Below, piece by piece: positions 11,380 to 22,502 of a stretch of 64,000 nucleotides of DNA. The notes under the pieces are model-generated. The model saw only the letters and a list, made by a program, of their open reading frames with translations, was not told the DNA's origin and did not search any database. The stretch covers positions 62,001 to 126,000 of the forward strand of contig CCNA01000004.1 in NCBI GenBank assembly GCA_000824805.1, given 5' to 3'. Within the stretch, counting starts at the first letter, position 1. Each line of letters opens with the position of its first letter. This stretch comes from Mesorhizobium sp. SOD10. Its GTDB lineage: Bacteria; Pseudomonadota; Alphaproteobacteria; Rhizobiales; Rhizobiaceae. The position numbers were made by a program, and so were the translations under genes.

Positions 11380-11413
11380 TGGGATATCATGGGGTACTAT
11401 GGGCGTCAACGGG
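11380..11413 (+). promoter_or_regulatory. MraZ-type operator: four direct repeats at 10-bp period
   Basis: TGGG occurs at 11380, 11390 and 11400, and CGGG follows at 11410, each unit separated by 6 bases. This is the TGGG-N6 repeat arrangement reported for MraZ operators. The array spans the -35, spacer and -10 of the candidate dcw promoter. In this window the TGGG reads on the strand opposite to mraZ. The rest of the 388-base space between mraZ and the lyase gene shows no other convincing element. Confidence 0.7.
11381..11409 (-). promoter_or_regulatory. Candidate sigma70 promoter of the dcw operon
   Basis: On the minus strand a -35 TTGACG (11409-11404) is separated by exactly 17 bases from a -10 TATCCC (11386-11381). 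Transcription would begin near 11374, leaving a leader of about 168 bases before the mraZ TTG. This is the best sigma70 match between mraZ and the divergent lyase gene. The MraZ-type repeats lie over the whole element. Confidence 0.6.
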
Positions 11414-11594
11414 AACAGGCATCACAAACACACGCGCCACAACCAGAAAGCGCAGGCTGACGGCACGTCTTTATCGTCTATTAAGCCTAACGAAGCGTTT
11501 AGAGCCCTCTGGCCCAAAAAGACGCAGCTTGCTGCGGACGGCCGGCGCGCATAGCGTCGGTCGAAGTTTTCTGCCCTGACTGAGGATCGAGTTG

Positions 11595-12710
11595 ATGTCC
11601 GAAACTGCGAAGTCACGCGCCGCGACACTTGCCCATCTGCGCAGCGCCGGTTTCGCCAAGGGCGATCCCATCCCCTTGCCGCTGATCATGGCCTCGATCT
11701 TCCACGCGCCCGGCGACGCGACTGGCTTCGATCAATATGGCCGCTTCAGCAACCCGACCTGGCATGCCGTCGAGCACGCGCTCGGCCATCTGGAAGACGC
11801 GCAATGCGTTGCCTTCCCGTCCGGAATGGCGGCGATTTCCGCGGCTTTCTTTGCGCTTGTCAAATCAGGCGACCGCATTCTTCTGCCGTCGGACGGCTAC
11901 CACACGACGCGGGCTCTGGCCGAGCGCTTCCTGAAACCGCTCGACGTCGCCTATGACGTGAGGCCGACGGCAAGCATGCTCGATGGCGGCTTCACCGGTT
12001 ACCGGCTGGTTTTTGTCGAGAGTCCGTCGAACCCGCGGCTGGACATCTGCGACATCACCGCCGTCGCCAGGGCCGTCCACGCGCAAGGGGGAGTCCTGAT
12101 CGTCGACAACACGACGATGACACCTTTCGGCCAGCGTCCGCTCGATCTCGGCGCCGATATCGTGGTCTCGGCCGACACCAAGGCGATCAACGGCCATTCG
12201 GACGTGCTCTTCGGCCATGTCGCCAGCCGTGATGCCGACATCGTCGCCAGAGTGAAGGATTGGCGCGAGACGGCCGGCGGCATTCCCGGACCCTTCGAGG
12301 CCTGGCTTGTGCATCGCGGCCTCGAGACGCTGGAAGTGCGCTTCGATCGCATGTGCTCGTCGGCCGAAACGATCGCGCGGCGGCTGAAGGGCCACCGCGC
12401 GGTAAGCGGCCTGCGCTTTCCAGGGCTAGAAGGCGATGCCTCGCACAATCTGGCGCGTGCGCAGATGGAGCGCTTCGGCTTCCTGATTTCTTTCGAACTC
12501 GCCTCCGAAGAACAGGCCGAGGCGTTCATCGATGGTTGCGCACTGATTGAATCGGCAACGTCCTTCGGGGGCGTGCACACATCGGCCGAGCGGCGCTTGA
12601 AACGCGGCGACGCCGTGCCGCCGGGCTTCGTCCGCCTGGCGATCGGCTGCGAGCCGGTCGAGGAACTTTGGAAGGCGATCGAGGCGTCGCTGGACAAGAT
12701 CGCCGGCTAG
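11595..12710 (+). CDS. Cys/Met metabolism PLP-dependent lyase (cystathionine lyase-like)
   Basis: This is a fold-type I PLP enzyme of the Cys/Met metabolism family, which includes cystathionine beta- and gamma-lyases and synthases. The 371-residue product shows YGRFSNPTWHAVE near the N-terminus and the cofactor-stacking region FPSGMAAISA. The PLP-contacting VDNTTMTPFGQRPLDLGAD and the Schiff-base lysine in SADTKAINGHSD (about residue 197) follow. I use the ATG at 11595, behind a TGAGGA ribosome site; a TTG lies one codon earlier. It is divergent from the dcw operon. The exact substrate cannot be read from sequence; MetC-like activity is the usual assignment. Confidence 0.85.
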   Translation: MSETAKSRAATLAHLRSAGFAKGDPIPLPLIMASIFHAPGDATGFDQYGRFSNPTWHAVEHALGHLEDAQCVAFPSGMAAISAAFFALVKSGDRILLPSDGYHTTRALAERFLKPLDVAYDVRPTASMLDGGFTGYRLVFVESPSNPRLDICDITAVARAVHAQGGVLIVDNTTMTPFGQRPLDLGADIVVSADTKAINGHSDVLFGHVASRDADIVARVKDWRETAGGIPGPFEAWLVHRGLETLEVRFDRMCSSAETIARRLKGHRAVSGLRFPGLEGDASHNLARAQMERFGFLISFELASEEQAEAFIDGCALIESATSFGGVHTSAERRLKRGDAVPPGFVRLAIGCEPVEELWKAIEASLDKIAG

Positions 12711-12715
12711 TCCCG

Positions 12716-13006
12716 CTATATCAGATCGTCAGCTCGATTTGCGCCGACCGTGCAGCACGCGCAGGATTCGATCGCGTTGTCGTCAATCCGATAAAACGTA
12801 AGATACTCCCCGACAACGAGGTGGCGAACGCCCGGAGCAATATCCTCGCGTAAGGGACCGGATGACGGGTAGATGGCGAGTTGCTGCCAACGGTTTTCGA
12901 TGCGATCAAGCAACCGATCCGCTGCGGCTTCACTATCACGCGCTACGTACTGCCAGATCGCGATCAAATCCTCTTCGGCATGCGACGTTCGGACGATGCG
13001 CAGCAA
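12716..13006 (-). CDS. ParE/RelE-type toxin, C-terminus apparently frameshifted
   Basis: The N-terminal 75 residues (IVRTSHAEEDLIAIWQYVARDS, then YPSSGPLREDIAPGVRHLVVGEYLTFYRI) are a clear ParE-type toxin; ParE toxins of this family poison DNA gyrase. The frame opens with TTG at 13006, just two codons after the antitoxin TGA in the same frame. The last 18 residues, beginning after IDDNAIE, do not resemble the family. One base out of frame the DNA reads ILRVLHGRRKSS and then a stop at 12729, which is the conserved ParE ending. A one-base loss near 12767 would explain this, so the toxin may be inactive. Confidence 0.75.
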   Translation of the reverse strand: MLRIVRTSHAEEDLIAIWQYVARDSEAAADRLLDRIENRWQQLAIYPSSGPLREDIAPGVRHLVVGEYLTFYRIDDNAIESCACCTVGANRADDLI

Positions 13007-13009
13007 GCG

Positions 13010-13285
13010 TCATACCGCTCCGGCAGACCGAAAGCGCCGGCGCGCCTCAGCTTTGATCTCCTCCATGGATTCGAACCGGCCGGGTCCGCTATCGATCCCC
13101 TGCTGAACCAATTCCCGCAATTCCTCGACAGTGTAGCCGAGTAGGTCGCGCCGCTCCTTCCATTGCCTGAGCGCGTCGCGGATCACTTCGCTGGCCGAGG
13201 CGTATTCGCCGGCGGCGACGACATCGTCGACCGCGGCTGCCAGTTCCGGCGAAAGCGTGATGCTGCGTTTGTCGACATGGCCCAT
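13010..13285 (-). CDS. ParD/CopG-type antitoxin
   Basis: This 91-residue protein has an N-terminal ribbon-helix-helix domain (RSITLSPELAAAVDDVVAAGEYASASEVIRDALR) and a charged C-terminal helix that would bind the toxin. Such antitoxins neutralise ParE and repress their own promoter. The ATG at 13285 has an AGGAG site 6 bases upstream; longer versions have no such support. It stops 3 bases before the toxin start and is intact, unlike its partner. Confidence 0.85.
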   Translation of the reverse strand: MGHVDKRSITLSPELAAAVDDVVAAGEYASASEVIRDALRQWKERRDLLGYTVEELRELVQQGIDSGPGRFESMEEIKAEARRRFRSAGAV

Positions 13286-13307
13286 GATGCACTCCTGCTC
13301 TTCCTCA

Positions 13308-13336
13308 AGGGTACGATTTAATCGCACCCGCTTCAA
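13308..13336 (-). promoter_or_regulatory. Candidate promoter and operator of the toxin-antitoxin pair
   Basis: On the minus strand TTGAAG (13336-13331) and TACCCT (13313-13308) are 17 bases apart. The spacer contains the palindrome CGATTTAATCG at 13314-13324. An operator between -35 and -10 fits autoregulation by a ribbon-helix-helix antitoxin. Confidence 0.45.
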
Positions 13337-13354
13337 GCAGCAGTTCATCGCGTT

Positions 13355-13414
13355 CAGGGCGACCGCGCCCTGACGTTGAATCAAGAGGCACGCCTTCTGG
13401 CGTAACCTCTTGAT
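13355..13414. other. Two adjacent strong hairpins between rnpB and the antitoxin gene
   Basis: The first hairpin pairs CAGGGCG (13355-13361) with CGCCCTG (13366-13372). The second pairs ATCAAGAGG (13380-13388) with CCTCTTGAT (13406-13414) and has an inner ACGCC/GGCGT stem. They lie downstream of rnpB on its strand and could end that transcript or trim its 3' end, but no U-run follows. They may instead be a mobile palindromic repeat. Confidence 0.5.
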
Positions 13415-13439
13415 ACGTTCAGCTATCGCTACGAGAAAA

Positions 13440-13836
13440 TGCCAGCTGGCCTGTAAGCCGGGTTCTGTATGGCCCTCGCCTTGCGACGAGAACGTGGCGG
13501 CCATTCATCTTGGGCGCATGTTGCCACGCACCTCACGCAACCTACCCGGACGGTGGGCCGGAAACAGCCCTCGAAGGTTTCCCCTCGCACCGCCCCTATT
13601 CGGTTTTGCTCCCGGTGGGGTTTGCCGTGCCGCTCCTGTTGCCAGTCGCGCGGTGGGCTCTTATCCCACCCTTTCACCCTTGCCGCGGCAATGCCGCGGC
13701 GGTCTGCTTTCTGTGGCACTTTCCCTGGGGTCGCCCCCGCCGGCCGTTAGCCGGCACCGTGTCTCCATGGAGCCCGGACTTTCCTCGCCCGCAGCCTTTC
13801 GGCTCTCGCGGGCGCGGCCGCCCGGCCAGCTGGCAA
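13440..13836 (-). ncRNA. rnpB: RNase P RNA, bacterial type A
   Basis: This is the catalytic RNA of RNase P, which removes tRNA 5' leaders. On the minus strand the conserved 5' core GAGGAAAGTCCGGGCTCC lies at 13785-13768. The conserved 3' core ACAGAACCCGGCTTAC lies at 13468-13453. The ends pair as GCCAGCTGGCC to form helix P1 (13834-13824 with 13441-13451). Length is about 397 nucleotides, normal for alphaproteobacteria. Exact ends are set from the P1 pairing and are good to a few bases. Confidence 0.95.
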
Positions 13837-13841
13837 GCGCG

Positions 13842-13870
13842 TATAAAGGGATTCTCACTTGAAAACGCAA
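13842..13870 (-). promoter_or_regulatory. Candidate rnpB promoter
   Basis: On the minus strand TTGCGT (13870-13865), a 17-base spacer and TTTATA (13847-13842) precede the RNase P RNA. Initiation about 6 bases downstream falls on the predicted 5' end near 13836. Confidence 0.6.
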
Positions 13871-13966
13871 ACGAAAAAGCTCGGGTGAGCGCCCGAAGCG
13901 CCGTGGATCTGGACAACGACATGCATCAAACAGACACGCGTTGCCCAAATCCACTTCGACGAGGGC

Positions 13967-14674
13967 TCAGGCCGGCGAACCCAGCGCGGCCATCTGCACC
14001 TTCACCTTGCTACAATAGGCGGCCGAAATCGGATTCATCCGTGTCGCGCCATGACCGGCATTGTATTTTAGGATCGTGCCGCAGGTGGTGCCGCCACCGA
14101 GATCTCTCGCCATGGCGAGATACTTCATGCCGTATTTGATGTTGGTGTCGGGATCGAACAGCCCCTTGGCCGAACCGGTGTAGCCCATCATGCGCGCCGT
14201 GGCGGGCTTGATCTGCATCAGGCCGATCTCGCCGGCGCTACCGACCATGTTCGGCCTGTAATTGCTTTCGATCTTGATGACGGCACTGGCCAGCGACACC
14301 GGCACGCCGTAGCTCGCGGCATAGCGGGCAATGATCGCCGAATACTGGCCGCCTCCCGTTGCTGGCGACGACAAAGCCGGCTTCTCAGCGTGGATGGAAG
14401 CTGTCGGGGTCAGGTCGATGGTCTGCCGGCTGCGCTTCGAATTGCGCCTCGCCGTTTTTTTCTCCGCTTTGGCCACAGCGACCTTCTCCACCTTGGTCGG
14501 GGCGGTTCTTTTGATCTTTGAACCCGTGGCGGTCGGGCTTGCCTTCGGTGCCGCGGGAGCGGCAGCAAAGCCATTGTCGGCCCGCGGGCTCAGAGGGGCG
14601 CTGTTCGCTTGATTGAAGGCAAGAGTCATCACTCCGGCAGCAACGGCTGCCGCTACAACGGTCAATCTTTGCAT
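13967..14674 (-). CDS. Secreted lytic transglycosylase (SLT domain)
   Basis: This exported enzyme cleaves the MurNAc-GlcNAc bond of peptidoglycan with 1,6-anhydro product formation. The 235-residue protein has a signal peptide (about residues 1-25, ending NSA), then a long Ala/Lys/Thr-rich linker to about residue 105. The SLT domain follows. The catalytic glutamate is in VIKIESNYRPN, followed by the typical GEIGLMQIKPATA, and the domain ends with ILKYNAGHGA. The basic linker may tether it to the cell envelope. It stands alone, with rnpB downstream on the same strand. Confidence 0.9.
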   Translation of the reverse strand: MQRLTVVAAAVAAGVMTLAFNQANSAPLSPRADNGFAAAPAAPKASPTATGSKIKRTAPTKVEKVAVAKAEKKTARRNSKRSRQTIDLTPTASIHAEKPALSSPATGGGQYSAIIARYAASYGVPVSLASAVIKIESNYRPNMVGSAGEIGLMQIKPATARMMGYTGSAKGLFDPDTNIKYGMKYLAMARDLGGGTTCGTILKYNAGHGATRMNPISAAYCSKVKVQMAALGSPA

Positions 14675-14850
14675 CTAGTCCTGTTCTGTTAGAGCTGCGC
14701 GAAGAACTTCGCGCAGTTAGGTGAACTCAACATCGGACATCTTTGGGGGATAGACGCCCGACAACTTGCGGGAGAGGCATTTGGAGGCGGAATTGGCGGC
14801 AATGAAGGCAGCGCAATTCACTTTAAATGACAGATTGTAATTTAAGGAAC

Positions 14851-15627
14851 CTATCGCGACTTTTTGACGGTGGCTGCTTCTACGGAAGCCAGGAGCCGTT
14901 CCAGCGTGCGAATCGTCGAATTGTCCGCCACACCATCGACCAGGCGCCGCCGAAAATGTCGCTGGAACGCCGCCACCACGATTTCCGTCTGCTTGTCGTA
15001 TTCGCCCGATATCTCGACGCCATAGCCATACAGTGCCAGCATCGACTGAAGCGCTTCAACGTCGGAGCCGGTATCGCCGGCCTTCAGTTTAGCGCCGGGC
15101 TTTATCGCCGCCGCCGGTACAAGATGTCCGACACCGGCCGCGAACAGCGCCTTCCAGGGAAATTTTTCGCCAGGATCGACCTTGCGGCCCGGAGCCACGT
15201 CCGAATGCGCGAGCACCCTTGCCGCGGGGATCGAGTAACGGCCCACAATACCCGCGCACAACTCGATGACGGCGCCGATCTGCCGTCTGGGGAAAGCCTT
15301 GTAGCCCAGCGAATGCCCGGGATTGGCGATCTCGATGCCGACCGAACAGGAGTTGATGTCGGTACGCCCGAGCCAGGAACTCTTGCCGGCGTGCCAGGCG
15401 CGGTCGCTCTCGCGCACCATCTGCACGATGCGGCCGTCTTCGTGGACAAGATAGTGCGAGGACACCCCGCTTGCCGGATCGCACAGCCACGCCTCGGCGC
15501 CGGCGCCGCTTGCCATGCCGGTATAATGCAGCACGATCATATCGGGCCGGAGCGTCTCGCGGCGCGGGCCGAAATTGGGTGAAACCCGGACCTCGGCACC
15601 TGGCTGGTCGGGCAAAAAGCCGCTCAT
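14851..15627 (-). CDS. AmpD/AmiD-like N-acetylmuramoyl-L-alanine amidase
   Basis: This zinc amidase cuts between MurNAc and L-alanine of peptidoglycan or anhydro-muropeptides. The 258-residue protein has an amidase_2 domain with the zinc ligands visible as IVLHYTG and LAHSDVAPGRKVDPG. A C-terminal PG_binding_1 domain (about residues 180-250) contains GDTGSDVEALQSMLALYGYGV. No signal peptide is seen, so it may act in the cytoplasm on recycled muropeptides, though the wall-binding domain argues for an envelope role. Its ATG overlaps the upstream DjlA-like stop by 4 bases. Confidence 0.88.
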   Translation of the reverse strand: MSGFLPDQPGAEVRVSPNFGPRRETLRPDMIVLHYTGMASGAGAEAWLCDPASGVSSHYLVHEDGRIVQMVRESDRAWHAGKSSWLGRTDINSCSVGIEIANPGHSLGYKAFPRRQIGAVIELCAGIVGRYSIPAARVLAHSDVAPGRKVDPGEKFPWKALFAAGVGHLVPAAAIKPGAKLKAGDTGSDVEALQSMLALYGYGVEISGEYDKQTEIVVAAFQRHFRRRLVDGVADNSTIRTLERLLASVEAATVKKSR

Positions 15628-16343
15628 ACGTGCCTGAGGCCCCGCTCGATCATCTCATAGGCGGCATTGATTGCCGCGACCCTGGTCGTGGCGATCTTGA
15701 TGAATTCCTGCGGCAGGCCCCGCGCGATCAACCTGTCCGGGTGATTGTCGGAGATCAGCTTGCGGTAACGTTTCCTGACCTCCTCGAACGGCTTGCCGCG
15801 CTCGATGCCCAGAACGACGTAAGGATCGGCGGCGCCGAGATTGACGTGCCTGGACAGGATCGCCTCGTAATGCACCTCGTCGATCCGAAAGATCTCGGCG
15901 ATCCGGTGCAGGAACTGCCCTTCCCGCTCGTGGATGAGCCCGTCCGCCTTGGCGATATGGAACAGGCCGTCGAGTATGTCCTCCAGCATCATGCAGTTGG
16001 CATGGCCGGAACCGCAGAGCTGCGCCATGCGCTGGGCATAGATCTCGAAGCCGGCAATGTCCCGCTTGGCGATATCGTAAAGCCGCGCTACGTTGCGCGT
16101 CTCGCTCGGCGGTACTTCGAAGATTTCCTGGAAGGCGCGCACCTCGTCCTGCGTGACGATGCCGTCGGCCTTGGCCATCTTCGCTGACAGCGCGATCATC
16201 GCCACCGAGAAGGCCACGCGCCGCCGCAGATCCGGATCGCCGGAAAAAACGGTGCGCACGGCTTCCACGACATCCGCGACACCCGAGGACGCCGAGGACG
16301 AAACACGAGCGATGAAGTCGCCAAGGCGGTCCCAAATCGACAT
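15624..16343 (-). CDS. DjlA-like co-chaperone: TerB-like domain plus J domain
   Basis: The 239-residue protein combines an N-terminal TerB/DjlA-type helical domain (about residues 40-150, MAKADGIVTQDEVRAFQEIF) with a C-terminal J domain. The J domain has YVVLGIERGKPFEEVRKRYRKLI and the essential HPD tripeptide that stimulates DnaK ATPase. I chose the ATG at 16343 (MSIWDRLGDFIARV), since the upstream extension is not family-like. No clear membrane anchor is seen, unlike enterobacterial DjlA. It forms a coupled pair with the amidase. Confidence 0.85.
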   Translation of the reverse strand: MSIWDRLGDFIARVSSSASSGVADVVEAVRTVFSGDPDLRRRVAFSVAMIALSAKMAKADGIVTQDEVRAFQEIFEVPPSETRNVARLYDIAKRDIAGFEIYAQRMAQLCGSGHANCMMLEDILDGLFHIAKADGLIHEREGQFLHRIAEIFRIDEVHYEAILSRHVNLGAADPYVVLGIERGKPFEEVRKRYRKLISDNHPDRLIARGLPQEFIKIATTRVAAINAAYEMIERGLRHV

Positions 16344-16425
16344 GCCGGCTTCATAGTGCGAACCGGGCGGTTCTATCAAGCCGGGACGATGCCGCAGGCG
16401 GCCCCCGCGTTGCGCATCGAGGGCG

Positions 16426-16457
16426 AAAAAGAAGGCCGGCAATGCCGGCCTTCTTCG
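16426..16457 (-). terminator. Rho-independent terminator of the small lipoprotein gene
   Basis: GAAGGCCGGC (16431-16440) pairs with GCCGGCCTTC (16444-16453) around a 3-base loop. On the minus strand the stem is followed by TTTTT (16430-16426), the usual intrinsic terminator layout, 20 bases after the lipoprotein stop. Confidence 0.85.
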
Positions 16458-16475
16458 ATGCTGTCGGTCAGGCTC

Positions 16476-16682
16476 TTACTGCGCGGGCGCGGCAGGAGCC
16501 GGATTTGTTGCCGGAGCCGGTTCAGCAGGCTTGGAAGCGTCGGGCGATGCCGGCTTCATGGGCTGCTCGTTGGCCGGGGGAGTGGTGCTCTGCGTTGTGG
16601 TCTTGTCGGTACCATTGTCGCTGCAAGCCGCGACCCCCAGCAGGGCGAGCGCCGAAACCGACGCCAGAATGAGCTTCTTCAT
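16476..16682 (-). CDS. Small lipoprotein of unknown function
   Basis: The 68-residue product starts MKKLILASVSALALLGVAAC, a lipoprotein signal peptide with cysteine at residue 20. The mature part is only about 48 residues, rich in Pro, Ala and Thr, without a fold I recognise. An AGGAGA site precedes the ATG and a strong terminator follows, so it is a complete single-gene unit. The Pro/Ala tail suggests an extended periplasmic tether, but no function is proposed. Confidence 0.75.
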   Translation of the reverse strand: MKKLILASVSALALLGVAACSDNGTDKTTTQSTTPPANEQPMKPASPDASKPAEPAPATNPAPAAPAQ

Positions 16683-16858
16683 GGTATCTCTCCTTCAGCA
16701 GACGCTCACATTTCGGTGAGCGGTCGCAGGGAAAATGCATCAGCAGACGCCCGGTTTCGTAACGTTGGATTTCCATATGTAACATCAACTTGCGATTGCT
16801 GGCGCCGAAATCCCGAACTAACAGAACATACGCTCGAAGACATGAATGGGTAAGCAGG

Positions 16859-20491
<3,633 letters not shown>

Positions 20492-20508
20492 GAATTCGTG
20501 ACGGCCTG

Positions 20509-20537
20509 CCGTCAACAGGCTGTCACCTGCCTGTCAT
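20509..20537 (+). promoter_or_regulatory. Pho box upstream of btaAB
   Basis: CTGTCAC (20520-20526), four bases, then CTGTCAT (20531-20537) is a near-consensus PhoB site of two 7-base direct repeats with 11-bp period. A weaker third unit, CCGTCAA (20509-20515), keeps the same phase. The site lies 50 bases before the btaA ATG and fits phosphate-starvation control of membrane lipid remodelling. Confidence 0.8.
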
Positions 20538-20586
20538 GACGCTGCGCTACCCGCTTGCGCCAACGCAAACGGGGAATCACCTTTCC

Positions 20587-21834
20587 ATGTCGGACGTATC
20601 CGGAGAACTCGTTTACCGTCGAGGCAAGGAAGTCGGAAAGGCGGTCTACCAGAACCGCGCATTGTCGAAGGACGGCATTTCCGAGCGGCTCTTCGCCTTC
20701 CTGTTCTCCGGCCTCGTCTACCCCCAAATCTGGGAAGACCCCGATGTCGACATGGAGGCCATGCAGCTCGGCGCCGGTCACCGCGTCGTCACGATTGCCT
20801 CGGGCGGCTGCAACATCCTGGCCTACCTCACCCGCTCGCCCGCTAGGATCGACGCCGTCGATCTCAACGCCGCGCACATCGCGCTGAACCGCATGAAGCT
20901 GGAGGCGGTGCGCCACCTGCCGTCGCAGGGCGACCTGTTCCGCTTCTTCGGCGCCGCCGGCACCAGCCACAATTCGGATGCCTATGATCGCTTCATCGCG
21001 CCGTACCTCGATCCGGTCAGCCGCCATTATTGGGAGCGCCGCAACTGGCGCGGCCGCCGCCGCATCTCGGTCTTCGACCGCAACTTCTACCAGACCGGAC
21101 TGCTCGGTCTCTTCATCGCCATGGGCCATCGCGTCGCCAAACTGTTCGGCGTCGATCCGGCCGGCATCATGAAGGCCGAGAACATCGGCGAGCAGCGCCG
21201 CTTCTTCAACGAGGAGCTGGCGCCGATCTTCGACAAGAAGCTCTTGCGCTGGGCGACCTCGCGTAAGGCTTCGCTGTTCGGCCTCGGCATTCCCCCGGCG
21301 CAGTACGATTCGCTAATCACCTCCGGCGACGGCTCAATGGCGAGCGTCTTGAAGGCACGGTTGGAAAAGCTCGCCTGCGATTTCCCGCTGAAGAACAATT
21401 ACTTCGCCTGGCAGGCCTTTGCCCGCCGCTATCCGCAGCCCGGCGAGGCGGCGCTGCCTGCCTATCTGGAACAGCGCAACTATAAGACGATCCGCGACAA
21501 CATCGATCGCGTCGCCATCCACCACGCCAACTTGATCAAGTTCCTGGCCGCCAAGGATGCGGGCAGCGTCGACCGCTTCGTCCTGCTCGACGCGCAAGAC
21601 TGGATGACCGACGACTTGCTCAACGCGCTGTGGACCGAGATCACCCGCACGGCTTCGTCGGGCGCCCGCGTCATCTTCCGCACCGCTGCCGAACCAAGCC
21701 TCCTGCCCGGCCGTGTCTCCAGTTCGCTGCTCGACCAATGGACCTACGAGGCCGACGCCTCGCGCGAATTCTCGGCAAAAGACCGCTCGGCGATCTATGG
21801 CGGCTTCCACCTCTATGTGAAGCGCGCGGCATGA
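20587..21834 (+). CDS. btaA: BtaA, SAM:diacylglycerol 3-amino-3-carboxypropyltransferase
   Basis: BtaA starts synthesis of the phosphorus-free betaine lipid DGTS by moving the aminocarboxypropyl group of SAM to diacylglycerol at the membrane. I use the ATG at 20587 (MSDVSGELVYRRG), giving 415 residues; an in-frame ATG at 20536 falls inside the Pho box and is unlikely to be used. Recognisable parts are LVYPQIWEDPDVDMEAM, VVTIASGGCNILAYL, AVDLNAAHIALN and the C-terminal VIFRTAAEPSLLPGR. It overlaps btaB by 4 bases. Confidence 0.93.
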   Translation: MSDVSGELVYRRGKEVGKAVYQNRALSKDGISERLFAFLFSGLVYPQIWEDPDVDMEAMQLGAGHRVVTIASGGCNILAYLTRSPARIDAVDLNAAHIALNRMKLEAVRHLPSQGDLFRFFGAAGTSHNSDAYDRFIAPYLDPVSRHYWERRNWRGRRRISVFDRNFYQTGLLGLFIAMGHRVAKLFGVDPAGIMKAENIGEQRRFFNEELAPIFDKKLLRWATSRKASLFGLGIPPAQYDSLITSGDGSMASVLKARLEKLACDFPLKNNYFAWQAFARRYPQPGEAALPAYLEQRNYKTIRDNIDRVAIHHANLIKFLAAKDAGSVDRFVLLDAQDWMTDDLLNALWTEITRTASSGARVIFRTAAEPSLLPGRVSSSLLDQWTYEADASREFSAKDRSAIYGGFHLYVKRAA

Positions 21835-22496
21835 GCACGACCGAACTGCCGGCCAGCCATGCCGAACTGATGGACGGCGTCTATCGCTGGCAGCGCCATA
21901 TCTACGACCTGACCCGCAAATACTATCTGCTCGGCCGCGACCGGCTGATCGACGGGCTGGACGTGCCGCAAGGCGGCACCGTGCTCGAGCTCGGCTGCGG
22001 CACCGGCCGCAACATCGTGCTTGCCGCCCGCCGCTATCCGGAGGCTCGTTTCTTCGGCCTCGACATCTCGGCCGAGATGCTGGAGACGGCGAGCACCGCC
22101 ATCGCCCGCGAAGGTCTGTCCGGCAAGGTCAGCCTGGCGCGTGGCGACGCCACCGATTTCGACGCCAAGGCTCTCTTCGGCATCGAACGCTTCGACCGCG
22201 TCTTCGTCTCCTATTCGCTGTCGATGATACCCGGCTGGGAAGAGACCGTATCGGCCGCCCTTGCCGCGCTCGCCCCTGGCGGGTCGCTGCATGTCGTCGA
22301 TTTCGGCCAGCAGGAAGGCCTGCCGCGCTGGTTTCGCGCCCTGCTGCGCGGCTGGTTGAAGAAATTCCACGTCACACCGCGCGCCACGCTGCGTGACGTC
22401 CTTGAATCGGAATCGCAGCGCGCCGGCGCAACCTTCCGTTTCAGAACGCTTTATCGCGGCTATGCATATCTCGGCGTGATCGGATCTTCCAAATAG
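21831..22496 (+). CDS. btaB: BtaB, SAM-dependent N-methyltransferase for betaine lipid
   Basis: BtaB methylates the amino group of the BtaA product three times to give DGTS. The 221-residue class I methyltransferase has VLELGCGTGRNIVLAA (SAM motif I, about residue 49), FFGLDISAEML and an acidic GDATDF. The N-terminus LMDGVYRWQRHIYDLTRKYYLLGRD matches BtaB-type enzymes. ATGA overlap with btaA indicates coupled translation. The operon ends here, with a convergent gene 6 bases away. Confidence 0.93.
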   Translation: MSTTELPASHAELMDGVYRWQRHIYDLTRKYYLLGRDRLIDGLDVPQGGTVLELGCGTGRNIVLAARRYPEARFFGLDISAEMLETASTAIAREGLSGKVSLARGDATDFDAKALFGIERFDRVFVSYSLSMIPGWEETVSAALAALAPGGSLHVVDFGQQEGLPRWFRALLRGWLKKFHVTPRATLRDVLESESQRAGATFRFRTLYRGYAYLGVIGSSK

Positions 22497-22502
22497 CAAG
22501 CG

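Noticed and set aside
20536..20586. In-frame ATG giving a 17-residue extension of BtaA
   Set aside because: This ATG overlaps the last bases of the Pho box, so it would be upstream of or at the promoter; the conserved protein begins at 20587.
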